Source: Pseudomonas uvaldensis
Lineage (GTDB): Bacteria > Pseudomonadota > Gammaproteobacteria > Pseudomonadales > Pseudomonadaceae
Assembly (NCBI RefSeq): GCF_021271205.1
Contig: NZ_JAIWKS010000001.1
Coordinates: 372,001-436,000, forward strand
Direction of reading: 5' to 3'
DNA length: 64,000 bases
In this document: positions 54,934 to 63,933 of the stretch, in pieces
Numbering within the stretch: the first letter of the stretch is position 1
Layout: the number at the start of each line of letters is the position of its first letter
Made by a program: the position numbers and the translations under genes
The notes under the pieces: model-generated
Databases searched by the model: none
What the model was told of the DNA's origin: nothing
The model's input: the letters and a program-made list of their open reading frames with translations, nothing else

Positions 54934-56628
54934 TCAGAAGCCCATGCTCAGGTGTTCGGCAATCGGCCCCAGGGCCAGGGTCGGCAGGAAGCTCAGGCCG
55001 CCTACCAATAGAATGGTCACGGTCAGCAGGGTCACGAATAACGGACCGTGGGTGGGGAAGCTGTTCTGGCCGATCGGCGCGTTTTTTTTCAGCGCCAGGC
55101 TGCCGGCCAATGCCAGCACCGGCAGGATGTAGCCGAAACGACCGATCAGCATGCCCAGGCCCAACATCAGGTTATGGAAAGGCGTATTGGCGCCGAACCC
55201 GGCGAATGCCGAACCGTTGTTCGCCCCCGCCGAGGTATAGGCGTACAGCAACTGGCTGAAGCCGTGGGCGCCAGGGTTGCTCACTGCGGACGATGGTCCC
55301 GGCAGGCTCGCGGCGACAGCACCGAGCACCAGGACACTGACGGGCATGACCAGCAAGGTCACCACCAACAACTGCACTTCCCTGGCACCGAGCTTCTTGC
55401 CCAGGTATTCCGGAGTTCGGCCGATCATCAAGCCTGCCAGAAACACCCCGATCAGCACGTTCAACAGCATCCCGTAGAGCCCGGCACCCACGCCGCCGAA
55501 GATCACTTCGCCGACCATCATGTTTACCAACGCGACCATGCCGCTGAGCGGGTTCAGGCTGTCGTGCATCGCGTTGACCGAGCCATTGGAGGCCGAGGTG
55601 GTGGTCACCGACCACAGCACCGTGGCGGTGGTACCGAACCGTGACTCCTTGCCTTCCAGTGGCGCGGCTTGTTCCACCGCCTCGTTGATCAGGGCCGGAT
55701 TGGGCTGGTATTCCGCCCATAACGAAGTAGCGCCGCCGATCAAGAACAGCACAAGCATGCAGGCGATGATCGCCCGGCTCTGGCGCAGGTCCTTGACGTA
55801 GTGGCCGAAAGTGAACACCAGCGCGGCGGGAATCAGGATGATCGAGGCGACTTCGAACAGGTTGCTCCAGGCCGTCGGGTTTTCGAACGGATGCGCCGAG
55901 TTGACACCAAAGAACCCACCACCGTTGGTACCCAGTTGCTTGATCGCAATCTGGCTGGCGGCCGGACCCAGCGGGATCACCTGGTCCGTGCCCTGCATCG
56001 TCACGGCGTGGACGTAATGCGCGAAGGTCTGCGGCACGCCCTGCCACACCAGGAACAAGGCCAGTAACAGGCACAACGGCAAGAGCCCGTAGAGCGTGGC
56101 ACGGGTCATATCGACCCAGAAATTACCCAGCGTCGCGGCGGACCGGCGCCCGATGCCACGACACAGCGCCACCAGCACCGCCAGGCCAGTGGCGGCGCTG
56201 ACGAAGTTTTGCACGGTCAGGCCGACCATCTGGCTCAAGTAGCTCAGGGATGCCTCGCCACTGTAGGACTGCCAGTTGGTATTGGTCATGAAACTGACGG
56301 CCGTGTTGAAGGCCTGAGTCCACTCCATGCCAGGCAATTGCTCGGTATTGAGGGGCAGATATCCCTGTAGCAGCAGCATTGCGAACAGCAACACGAACCC
56401 CGCCAGGTTGAAAGCAAGCAAGGCCAGGGCATATTTTTGCCAGCTCTGCTCGATAGCAGGATCGATACCAGCCAGGCGATAACAGCCACGCTCCATCGGG
56501 CCGAGAATGGTTGAAAGCCAGGTGCGCTGGCCCTCCATGACCCTGTAATAGAACCGTCCCAGAAACGGTGCCGGAATCAGCACCAACGCGAAAAAGGCAA
56601 GTATCAATCCGTAGTCATAACCGTGCAT
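54934..56628 (-). CDS. kdpA: Potassium-transporting ATPase subunit KdpA
   Basis: A 564-residue channel-like subunit with about ten membrane segments that carries the potassium selectivity filter. Four repeated pore loops can be seen, such as [43 protein letters not shown] and [16 protein letters not shown]. It is related to SKT/Trk channels. It begins 8 bases after the kdpF stop and ends 10 bases before the kdpB start. Confidence 0.97.
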   Translation of the reverse strand: MHGYDYGLILAFFALVLIPAPFLGRFYYRVMEGQRTWLSTILGPMERGCYRLAGIDPAIEQSWQKYALALLAFNLAGFVLLFAMLLLQGYLPLNTEQLPGMEWTQAFNTAVSFMTNTNWQSYSGEASLSYLSQMVGLTVQNFVSAATGLAVLVALCRGIGRRSAATLGNFWVDMTRATLYGLLPLCLLLALFLVWQGVPQTFAHYVHAVTMQGTDQVIPLGPAASQIAIKQLGTNGGGFFGVNSAHPFENPTAWSNLFEVASIILIPAALVFTFGHYVKDLRQSRAIIACMLVLFLIGGATSLWAEYQPNPALINEAVEQAAPLEGKESRFGTTATVLWSVTTTSASNGSVNAMHDSLNPLSGMVALVNMMVGEVIFGGVGAGLYGMLLNVLIGVFLAGLMIGRTPEYLGKKLGAREVQLLVVTLLVMPVSVLVLGAVAASLPGPSSAVSNPGAHGFSQLLYAYTSAGANNGSAFAGFGANTPFHNLMLGLGMLIGRFGYILPVLALAGSLALKKNAPIGQNSFPTHGPLFVTLLTVTILLVGGLSFLPTLALGPIAEHLSMGF

Positions 56629-56636
56629 GGCCGCTC

Positions 56637-56726
56637 CTAGCTCCGATCCGCGCGCAACAGCGCAACCAGCAGATAAATGAACAGCGCCACTGCCAAGAGC
56701 AATGACACCCCGTCCAGAACACTCAT
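56637..56726 (-). CDS. kdpF: KdpF, 29-residue subunit of the Kdp pump
   Basis: Encodes MSVLDGVSLLLAVALFIYLL followed by VALLRADRS. It is one membrane helix with a basic tail, the usual KdpF form; KdpF stabilises the KdpABC complex in the membrane like a bound lipid. GGAGAAATCCC directly precedes the ATG at 56726. It is the first gene of the operon. A longer in-frame reading (to 56927) covers the promoter region and was rejected. Confidence 0.93.
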   Translation of the reverse strand: MSVLDGVSLLLAVALFIYLLVALLRADRS

Positions 56727-56808
56727 GGGATTTCTCCGTGTTACGGCGTCGTGCCGTGTTGGAGCGATTGTCCTCAGGGAGGCTGTAAAGGAGCGAGATC
56801 GAGAGCGA

Positions 56809-56840
56809 GCGTGGGGATAAAAAATGCGTAAAGAATGAGC
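56809..56840 (-). promoter_or_regulatory. Candidate KdpE-binding region upstream of kdpF
   Basis: On the minus strand the AT-rich stretch CATTCTTTACGCATTTTTTA (with TCC after it) lies about 85-110 bases upstream of kdpF. It resembles the T-rich KdpE site of E. coli (TTTATA..TTTTTTACA). Resemblance is by eye only; no good promoter pair was found beside it. Confidence 0.3.
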
Positions 56841-56982
56841 CAGGGTTTTGTTATGACAACGACAGTGCGCAGCAGACAGTGTGCTGCAGGGGTAATATTG
56901 AACCACTGCGAACGACGTTCGCTCCAAACTGTAATGACGGCTGAGGCAAGCGGCCCTTAACGTGCGCCTCTAGGAGAGCCCT

Positions 56983-57150
56983 ATGCCCTGGTATGCCTGG
57001 TTGATTCTGATTATTGCCATCGGCTCGATCGTCGGCGGCTTGATGCTACTGCGCGACACCGCCAACAAGGTCGAACTGACTGAAGAGCAACGCAAGCGCG
57101 TTGCCGAGAGGAACGCCGAAATGGATGCGAAAGAAGCCAAGGATCGTTAA
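56983..57150 (+). CDS. DUF2897-family small membrane protein
   Basis: A 55-residue protein starting MPWYAWLILIIAIGSIVGGL. One membrane helix (about 4-24) is followed by a charged cytoplasmic tail rich in Glu, Lys and Arg (ELTEEQRKRVAERNAEMDAK). AGGAGAG lies 7 bases before the ATG. It fits the DUF2897 family, whose function is unknown. It is divergent from kdpF, with 256 bases between starts. The palindrome GCGAAC-GAC-GTTCGC (56908-56922) lies in that region. Confidence 0.82.
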   Translation: MPWYAWLILIIAIGSIVGGLMLLRDTANKVELTEEQRKRVAERNAEMDAKEAKDR

Positions 57151-57213
57151 CTGTCCATGGCTTGCTTTTTCGTAACCCGGGGCAGGTCCCCTCGCCACGA
57201 AAAACTTTTGCGC

Positions 57214-58065
57214 CTATTTCTCCCAGGACGCCTTGGCAATTTGCAAGCCATGCAGTCCGTTATACGCCGCACGCTCGGGCTGGGCCCAGCCTTCCAGCAA
57301 TGAATCTGCAAGCTGATAAATCTCCACGCCCAAGGGGCGGCAGACGCTGAGCGGATCCTGGGCATCCGGACCCCACATCGCCAGCGACAAGTCACCGCCA
57401 GGACAGGTAGACAAGGCGCATAGAAGATCGATCTCGGCAAAGAACTCCAGATAATCCCCCTTCTGCGCCGGGCAGGCCTTCATGAAGTACATGTCGTCAT
57501 GATTCAGTCCCGTGCACTGGAAAATATTCAGCACATCATGCACATCGAACTCCGTGAGGCCATGGGGAAGCACTGCACGGGTCAGGTTGGAATGGCAATG
57601 GTGATGGAAGTCCTCACCGGTGAGCATCTTGTTCACATAGGGATCACAACGCGTTCCCAACAGATCATGCAGTCGTCCGCCGTGTTCATCGATTCCGTAG
57701 CCGGCCAGACTGTCATCGGTGATGGTCACCAAGGGACGCAGGAATGGCAGGTTCGACCACAGTCGGTCATGGGTAGTAACGTGAGCGCCCTGAAGCTGCC
57801 GGGTGCGCGCCGCCCACAGGCGCTCCCGCGGATCGTGGGCGTTCCAGACGTTGAAATCCCCCACCTGCGGGCCCACGGGCGTGGTGACGCGAAATACATG
57901 GCCGGCCGGCACGTGCCAAGCGCGACCGGTACGGATAGGGACTTCGAATTGTTCGATGAGCGTGCGCTTGTCCTGCTGGGTGCGGATGCGTTCGTAGAAC
58001 GGCTTGTCCACCTGCAGGGCGGAACCTTTGCTGACCTGGTAGGCGGCTGGATAGTCTTTATACAT
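57214..58065 (-). CDS. DUF1989-family (urea carboxylase-associated) protein
   Basis: A 283-residue protein of the DUF1989 family, found beside urea carboxylase in many bacteria. Landmarks are VPAGHVFRVTTPVGPQVGDFNVWNAHDP near residue 50-80, HDRLWSNLPFLRPLVTITDD, DLLGTRCDPYVNKML, HHHCHSNL with clustered histidines, and DVLNIFQCTGL. Histidine and cysteine clusters suggest a metal site. Unlike the usual context, no urea carboxylase or allophanate hydrolase gene lies nearby. It is transcribed alone, between the DUF2897 and acyltransferase genes. Confidence 0.84.
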   Translation of the reverse strand: MYKDYPAAYQVSKGSALQVDKPFYERIRTQQDKRTLIEQFEVPIRTGRAWHVPAGHVFRVTTPVGPQVGDFNVWNAHDPRERLWAARTRQLQGAHVTTHDRLWSNLPFLRPLVTITDDSLAGYGIDEHGGRLHDLLGTRCDPYVNKMLTGEDFHHHCHSNLTRAVLPHGLTEFDVHDVLNIFQCTGLNHDDMYFMKACPAQKGDYLEFFAEIDLLCALSTCPGGDLSLAMWGPDAQDPLSVCRPLGVEIYQLADSLLEGWAQPERAAYNGLHGLQIAKASWEK

Positions 58066-58239
58066 GGCTCGGATCCTTGATCAGTTTTGATTGATAAATT
58101 TCGGCTGATCCAAACGCTCATCGGCGACAAACCTTTCGCACCAGAGCAGCAAGGGAAAATTCTTTAGAGGAAGAAGATAGTGCAGGCAAATCAGAAAGAT
58201 TGCTATGATCAGAAAACGTAAACCAGTTTCAGGTCAAAC

Positions 58240-59328
58240 ATGCAAAGGGTTCACTCGATAGACTATTTACGGGGTCTTATGGCCCTGTCTGTTTTATTTT
58301 ATCATTTTGCCGGCTGGAGCGTGGGGGTGCCAGACTCCAGCACTTTATTGGGCCGCCTTGGTATTTATGCAGTTTCCATATTTTTCATCATCAGCGGAAT
58401 GTCGCTCTATATCGCCTATCAGCATCAAAACTGGAATAGAGACGAACTGGTTTTCTTTATAAAGAAACGATACCTGCGGCTGATTCCGGCGTTCTGGGCA
58501 GGATGTTTTCTAAGTATTAGTTTATTCTTCCTGACCATCGGTAACCGACCTATACATTGGGAGACGCTTTTTGTAAATCTCTCGCTCAACCTATCCCTGA
58601 CGTTTGGCTTCCTGGACCCGGGCAATTACTTGACAGTTGGAGGGTGGTCAATCGGCAACGAGGTTGTTTTTTATGCCATATTTCCTCTTATCATGTGGCA
58701 AGCCAAAAACCGAAACCGCTCGATCAAGCTTGCTCTGTTAATAAGTGCAAGCGCGTTTTTATTTTATGCGCTGTACAAACTTTCCACAGGCACGACACTT
58801 GCGAGCCAATGGAAAACTTATATCAACCCGCTGAACAATGCCTTCCTGTTCATCCTTGGCATATCTATCGCCTGGGCCAGTAAAAACATTCAACACAAAA
58901 TCCCTCAAAGCGGACTTATCGCCATTCTGGCACTTAGCACGTTACTGTTCTTGGTGTATCCAGCAGAAGGCAATCAGATTTCCATCGTAACCGGCATTGA
59001 TCGAGTGCTCTTCACCGCCTTCTGCGGCGCCATCTGCTTTTCAGTTCTTAACATGCGACTCAATCTGGGGAACACCGTTACGCCACTGCTCAAGATTCTC
59101 GGCGATATCTCGTACACAATATATATGTTCCACGGGGCTTTGGGTCAATTCACGCTCCAGCTCATCGCTCCGGCATTAGACATGACCAGCCAAGAGGAAA
59201 AGTATCGACTCCTCATGTATTTTACTGCTCCGATCACTTTGATTGCTTCGTATTTTTTCTACACCTTCGTGGAAAAACCGATAATGAAATTTGGCCGACA
59301 ACGAGCAGCTATTCCACAAACAATTTAA
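58240..59328 (+). CDS. Acyltransferase 3-family membrane O-acyltransferase
   Basis: A 362-residue protein with about ten membrane segments. The family start HSIDYLRGLMALSVLFYHFAG contains the conserved RGL and His. FIKKRYLRLIPAFWAG is the Arg-rich motif, and NYLTVGGWSIGNEVVFYAIFPL is also typical. Such enzymes acetylate sugars of O-antigen or exopolysaccharide from the cytoplasmic side. Base composition is visibly more A/T-rich than neighbours, with many TTT, ATA and AAA codons, a sign of transfer common in O-antigen regions. It lies about 600 bases from wbpM, separated by comEA. Confidence 0.88.
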   Translation: MQRVHSIDYLRGLMALSVLFYHFAGWSVGVPDSSTLLGRLGIYAVSIFFIISGMSLYIAYQHQNWNRDELVFFIKKRYLRLIPAFWAGCFLSISLFFLTIGNRPIHWETLFVNLSLNLSLTFGFLDPGNYLTVGGWSIGNEVVFYAIFPLIMWQAKNRNRSIKLALLISASAFLFYALYKLSTGTTLASQWKTYINPLNNAFLFILGISIAWASKNIQHKIPQSGLIAILALSTLLFLVYPAEGNQISIVTGIDRVLFTAFCGAICFSVLNMRLNLGNTVTPLLKILGDISYTIYMFHGALGQFTLQLIAPALDMTSQEEKYRLLMYFTAPITLIASYFFYTFVEKPIMKFGRQRAAIPQTI

Positions 59329-59404
59329 TAGACTTCAACGTTCATGAGGCTACGTCCACCTGATAAAGGCCAGTCAGGTTCGACCGGCCTCTTCAACATC
59401 ACAC

Positions 59405-59740
59405 TCAGTTAACTTCCAACTTGTCACGATTTCTGTCCAGAATCGCCTTGCCAATCCCCTTGACCTCAAGCAGTTCATCTACCGACGAAAAGCCCCCATT
59501 ACTTTCACGATACGCAACAATCGCCTCGGCCTTGGATTTGCCTATTCCCGCCAGCTCCCGTTGCAACGTCGCGGCATCCGCTACGTTGAGATCCACCTTG
59601 GCACTTTGAGGTTTTACTGAAACCTCCGATGCGTGCGGCGTGGCTATCGTCTCGGGCTTGGCCGTAGGCGCAGCAATGGCGGCTATGGAAGCGCTGGTCA
59701 GAAGGGCAAAAACCAGGGAGTAGAAATAGCCTATACGCAT
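59405..59740 (-). CDS. comEA: ComEA-like helix-hairpin-helix DNA-binding protein
   Basis: A 111-residue exported protein. A signal peptide (about 1-24) is followed by a short linker. The rest is a tandem helix-hairpin-helix domain: DLNVADAATLQRELAGIGKSKAEAIVAYRESNGGF and DELLEVKGIGKAILDRNRDKL. ComEA binds DNA in the periplasm in competent bacteria; in Pseudomonas this short protein sits by the O-antigen locus, and a role in uptake is unproven. It lies about 115 bases downstream of wbpM. Confidence 0.9.
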   Translation of the reverse strand: MRIGYFYSLVFALLTSASIAAIAAPTAKPETIATPHASEVSVKPQSAKVDLNVADAATLQRELAGIGKSKAEAIVAYRESNGGFSSVDELLEVKGIGKAILDRNRDKLEVN

Positions 59741-59854
59741 AAGTGACGCTCCATGACATCGTTAAGAGAGAAGCAGCTTTTCCGAAGCTGCCTCTGAAAT
59801 CTAGGCGATGATGGGCCGCTGTCAAAAGCGTCTACGTTACAGCATATGTAACAA

Positions 59855-61849
59855 TCAAGGTTCGAGGCGACGTTGCTGGTAGATCCAGTCGACAATCTCG
59901 CCGTCCGGGGCGTAACCACTGACGGTGTCCCGAAGCAGCTGCCGGACTCTTGCATAGTCATCATGCTCTATGGCTGCCAGCAACTCCGCCAGCTTGGCCT
60001 TCAGCACATCCCAGGGCAGATGATCTTCGTTGGCACTCATGATCATGGGATGCGGTGTCGCTACCACGTTGTCGCCTATCAGCAACTCCTCGTAAAGCTT
60101 CTCGCCAGGGCGCAAGCCTGTGAACTCGATAGCGATGTCTCCGTGAGGGTTTTTATCTGATCGCACACTCAGGCCCGACAGATGGATCATCTTTTCCGCC
60201 AGTTCGACAATCTTTACTGGCTCACCCATGTCCAATACGAAAACATCACCACCCAGCCCCATGGAGCCGGCCTGAATGACCAACTGAGCGGCTTCAGGAA
60301 TGGTCATGAAATAGCGTGTGATCTTGGGATGAGTGACAGTCAGCGGCCCACCGGATTTGATTTGTTTATGAAACAAAGGAATAACAGAACCAGACGAGCC
60401 TAATACGTTACCGAACCGCACCATTGTGAAGCGGGTCTTATTGACACGCGAGACGTTGGACTTATCCCCGAACAACACAGGGGCCAGTTCGTGGCTGAGG
60501 GCCTGTAAAGTGAGTTCGGCAAGCCGCTTGGTACTACCCATCACGTTGGTGGGACGCACAGCCTTGTCCGTTGAAATCAGAACGAAATTCGACACTCCCG
60601 CCTGCAAAGCGGCCTGTGCGGTGTTCAGCGTTCCGATCACATTATTTAATACACCCTCCGCAATATTGTGCTCGACCATCGGTACGTGCTTGTAAGCGGC
60701 GGCATGATAGACCGTGTCGACACTCCAGGTCTTCATCACATCCAGCAACTTTTCCTGATTCCGCACCGAACCCAGGATAGGCAACAAACGAACGGATAAC
60801 GACTCTCGAGCGACTCGAGGTTCAAGTTCGGAAAGAATATTGTAGAGATTGAATTCGCTGTGTTCGTATAGCAGCAATGTCGTAGGTTTGAGAGCCAGGA
60901 TCTGCCGACAAAGCTCCGAACCGATCGATCCCCCTGCTCCGGTCACCAGAACCGCCTGTCCTGCGATGCAGTGCTCAAGCAAATCGGCTTGCGCAGGTAC
61001 CGGATCACGCCCCAGAAGATCTGCCACATCCACTTCCTGGATGTCGTCCACCTTGACCCGACCGCTCGCTAGATCCATGAAGCCGGGGACACTGCGTACG
61101 TGCAGCGGAAAGCCTTCGAGCAACGTGAGGATCTCTCGACGGCGCCCCCGTGATGACGAAGGGATCGCCAGTAGGATCTCCTGCGCACCGGTCTCATCGA
61201 TCATTTTCTGAATATGTTTGGGCTGGTAGACCTGTAATCCCGCAATGACCCGGTCTGCAATGCTGCGATCATCGTCAATAAACGCGACAGGCCGCATCAC
61301 CCGCCCCATGCGCAAAGCGGCCACGAGTTGGTTACCTGCGGCCCCTGCACCATAAATAGCGACTTTATGCAGCCCGTCGTCTCGGTTGGCAAACGGCACA
61401 TGCTGGGCAGCCGTAAACCAGTCGCCCAGGAAGTACTGCCGCATCATCAAGCGCAACCCCCCAATCATGATGAGGCTGAGCCACCAATAGTTGAAAATGA
61501 TGGAGCGTGGCACAACGTTCGTGTGATTGCTGTACCAATACACTACGAGCGCCAACAGCAAGGCAGAGAGACTGACCGCCTTACAGATGGTGATTAACGC
61601 GTCATTACCGAAATAGCGCATGACGGCGCGATACATCCCAAAGCGGATAAAGATCGGAATGGCGATCAGTGGCGCTGAGCCGAAAAGCCATAAATGCGTC
61701 TCGATCGGGCTGGCCAACGCCTCGACGCCCAAACGAACGACAAACGCCAGCCATAAGGCGCCCCAGACCAGAAACACATCCGTTGCCACCTGGATCGCAC
61801 GCTTATGACGCCTTGGCAATCCCAACAATGCCGTTCTTATCTTATCCAT
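59855..61849 (-). CDS. wbpM: UDP-N-acetylglucosamine 4,6-dehydratase-type nucleoside-diphosphate sugar epimerase WbpM
   Basis: A 664-residue membrane-anchored enzyme making UDP-4-keto-6-deoxy sugars for B-band O-antigen. Four N-terminal membrane segments (about 15-140) precede an NAD-binding sensor-like domain (KVAIYGAGAAGNQL) and the catalytic short-chain dehydrogenase domain. Its Rossmann motif is VTGAGGSIGSELC. The catalytic sequence TDKAVRPTNVMGSTKR has Met where most relatives have Tyr, the Ser-Met-Lys triad reported for WbpM. ATG 61849 gives the family length; ATG 61891 is in frame. It lies downstream of wbpL. Confidence 0.94.
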   Translation of the reverse strand: MDKIRTALLGLPRRHKRAIQVATDVFLVWGALWLAFVVRLGVEALASPIETHLWLFGSAPLIAIPIFIRFGMYRAVMRYFGNDALITICKAVSLSALLLALVVYWYSNHTNVVPRSIIFNYWWLSLIMIGGLRLMMRQYFLGDWFTAAQHVPFANRDDGLHKVAIYGAGAAGNQLVAALRMGRVMRPVAFIDDDRSIADRVIAGLQVYQPKHIQKMIDETGAQEILLAIPSSSRGRRREILTLLEGFPLHVRSVPGFMDLASGRVKVDDIQEVDVADLLGRDPVPAQADLLEHCIAGQAVLVTGAGGSIGSELCRQILALKPTTLLLYEHSEFNLYNILSELEPRVARESLSVRLLPILGSVRNQEKLLDVMKTWSVDTVYHAAAYKHVPMVEHNIAEGVLNNVIGTLNTAQAALQAGVSNFVLISTDKAVRPTNVMGSTKRLAELTLQALSHELAPVLFGDKSNVSRVNKTRFTMVRFGNVLGSSGSVIPLFHKQIKSGGPLTVTHPKITRYFMTIPEAAQLVIQAGSMGLGGDVFVLDMGEPVKIVELAEKMIHLSGLSVRSDKNPHGDIAIEFTGLRPGEKLYEELLIGDNVVATPHPMIMSANEDHLPWDVLKAKLAELLAAIEHDDYARVRQLLRDTVSGYAPDGEIVDWIYQQRRLEP

Positions 61850-61963
61850 AACCCCTTCATGCACCTTGGCCTGCTCCTGAAAACGGTCCATTACCCAATA
61901 TACGCTGTCACATCATTGACCGTTGGACACTCGAAAAGCGAAAAGCGCGACCCTTGCCTGAAG

Positions 61964-62977
61964 TCAGGCTTTCTCGAGTTCACCCGCATGAAACTTGATG
62001 GCCAGCAACACCAAAGGTACGTAGGCAACTACCAAAGCCAACGCGCCATCCATGTTCAACAAAACCACAGCCGCCGCCAGAGGCAAGAGCCATAACACAT
62101 TGATCGCCGCCACCGCGAGCGTCACTGGCAAATGCCTGCCATACCGGCGCGAGGCAAATTGATAAGCATGACTGCGGTGAGCTTCATAGACCTTATCGCC
62201 CCGCAAGAGACGACGGATCAAGGTCACGGTAGCATCGACAATAAAAACACCCAGCAAAATCAGCCAGACCCAAAGAAGCTTGGATGAAACCCAGGCGGCC
62301 TGCAGTGACAACAAGCCCAGGATAATACCGAGGAACCCACTTCCCGCGTCGCCCATAAAGATACGTGCGGGAGGAAAGTTCCAATACAGGAAACCTCCGA
62401 CAGCCATTGCGAGCACCAACGGAGTCACGATCAGCGTTTCAAAATCACCTAACCAATAAAGCAGGCAAGCCCCAAGGCAAGCGCAAATCGCTTCAACGCT
62501 GGCGATTCCGTCTATTCCATCCATGAAGTTATAGAGGTTAAGCAACCACACCAGGTAGAACACCGCCAGAACGTGGCCAAGCCAAGCTAAATTCAGCTCC
62601 AGTCCGAACAAAGAGATAGCCGGCAAGCCGCCCAGCCAGTACAACGCCCATATTGATGCCGCAAAATGCCCCAGCAATCGCCACCGAGCAGCGATATGCC
62701 CATGGTCATCAAGAAATCCCAACACAGCGATCCCTGCTCCTGCCCCCAGCATTGCCCATAGGGTTGCCCCCGTCAGGAACCCACTGGCTGCCAATACGGG
62801 CAGAGCCGCAAGGAAGCTGAGAACAATGGCTACGCCTCCGCCACGAGGAGTTGGGACGGTGTGTGAACTGCGAGCGTTGGGGATATCGATAATGCTTCTG
62901 GACAACGCATAACGGCGCAGTAGCCATGTTGTGAGAAATGAAACGACCACAACAACCAGTAAACCTTGCGAGACCAT
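61964..62977 (-). CDS. wbpL: Undecaprenyl-phosphate glycosyltransferase WbpL (MraY/WecA-like)
   Basis: A 337-residue polytopic glycosyl-1-phosphate transferase that starts O-antigen assembly on undecaprenyl phosphate. It has about ten membrane segments. Family motifs are the GFLDDHGH acidic pair, NLYNFMDGIDGIAS and IFMGDAGSGFLG. HRSHAYQFASRRYG near residue 270 is the HXH-type cytoplasmic loop of this group. It starts within the stop of the upstream epimerase gene (TAATG, one-base overlap), so it is translationally coupled. wbpM follows 114 bases downstream. Confidence 0.93.
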   Translation of the reverse strand: MVSQGLLVVVVVSFLTTWLLRRYALSRSIIDIPNARSSHTVPTPRGGGVAIVLSFLAALPVLAASGFLTGATLWAMLGAGAGIAVLGFLDDHGHIAARWRLLGHFAASIWALYWLGGLPAISLFGLELNLAWLGHVLAVFYLVWLLNLYNFMDGIDGIASVEAICACLGACLLYWLGDFETLIVTPLVLAMAVGGFLYWNFPPARIFMGDAGSGFLGIILGLLSLQAAWVSSKLLWVWLILLGVFIVDATVTLIRRLLRGDKVYEAHRSHAYQFASRRYGRHLPVTLAVAAINVLWLLPLAAAVVLLNMDGALALVVAYVPLVLLAIKFHAGELEKA

Positions 62978-63933
62978 TATTTACCCTGCTTCAAGAAAAA
63001 GCTCACCGTGTCTGCCAATCCTTGATCGACGCTAGTGACAGGAGCCCAGCCCAACAATTTACGAGTTTTACTGATATCGACCTGAAGCGAACCGCACAAA
63101 CGCTTGGAAAAGTCTCCTTTCCCAGCCAATCGCGCAGCGAAGTCGAGTATCCAGGATGGAACAGGAACCAAGCGCGAAGGTTTTTTAAGCGCTCTCGAAA
63201 TCCGTACTAAAAGCTGGGTAGTGGATAAGTCTTCCCCATCGCTGACCAAGAAAATCTGATTAGCCGCAGCGGGGTGACTTACGCACGTCACGATCAAATC
63301 AACCAGATTGTCGATACCTACCAGGCTTCGGGCATTATGAATAGCTCCCAAAGGCAACGGTATTCCTTTACTGAGCCAACGCATCATATTCAGGAAATTG
63401 GCTTTGACACCTGGACCATAAACCAGAACCGGGCGGATAATTACCACTTCCATGTCACTTTGCTCAGCCAGTGTCAGCAGCGCTTTTTCAGCCTCCATCT
63501 TGGAAACACCATAAGGGTCCAGCGGACAAGGAATATCATCCGGTTTGAAAGGCTGGCCCAGCGCAGTGCTTTCTCCGTTAACCTTGATTGAACTGAGAAA
63601 AATAAATCGTCGTACACCTGAAGCGGCAGCCTGGCGTGCGAGATTCAGAGTGCCGTCGACATTAATCTTTCTGAAATCCGCCAGTGGATCAGTCGAAGCA
63701 TCGCGCATGACATGCACACGTGCAGCGGTGTGGATAACTATATCTACTCCTTCAAGGGCCGCGGCCCATGAAGTTTCAGCGGCAAGATCCGGTATCTGGT
63801 GCGTCAGGACACCCGAGAGCTGTCGCGCATCACGAACCGAGGCACTGAGCTCAAAATGCTTATCGCATTTGATCTTATCAACCAAGGCAGTCCCAACAAA
63901 TCCACTCGCACCTGTCACCAACACTCGAGTCAT
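62977..63933 (-). CDS. NAD-dependent sugar epimerase/dehydratase (WbpV-like)
   Basis: A 318-residue extended short-chain dehydrogenase. The Rossmann motif GASGFVGTALV is at the start. IVIHTAARVHVMRD and FIFLSSIKVNG follow, with catalytic YGVSKMEAE (Tyr-X3-Lys) near residue 140. It is similar to WbpV/Gne-type epimerases of Pseudomonas O-antigen loci, where the order epimerase, wbpL, wbpM is common. It overlaps its upstream neighbour by four bases (ATGA) and wbpL by one. The sugar substrate is not known. Confidence 0.88.
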   Translation of the reverse strand: MTRVLVTGASGFVGTALVDKIKCDKHFELSASVRDARQLSGVLTHQIPDLAAETSWAAALEGVDIVIHTAARVHVMRDASTDPLADFRKINVDGTLNLARQAAASGVRRFIFLSSIKVNGESTALGQPFKPDDIPCPLDPYGVSKMEAEKALLTLAEQSDMEVVIIRPVLVYGPGVKANFLNMMRWLSKGIPLPLGAIHNARSLVGIDNLVDLIVTCVSHPAAANQIFLVSDGEDLSTTQLLVRISRALKKPSRLVPVPSWILDFAARLAGKGDFSKRLCGSLQVDISKTRKLLGWAPVTSVDQGLADTVSFFLKQGK

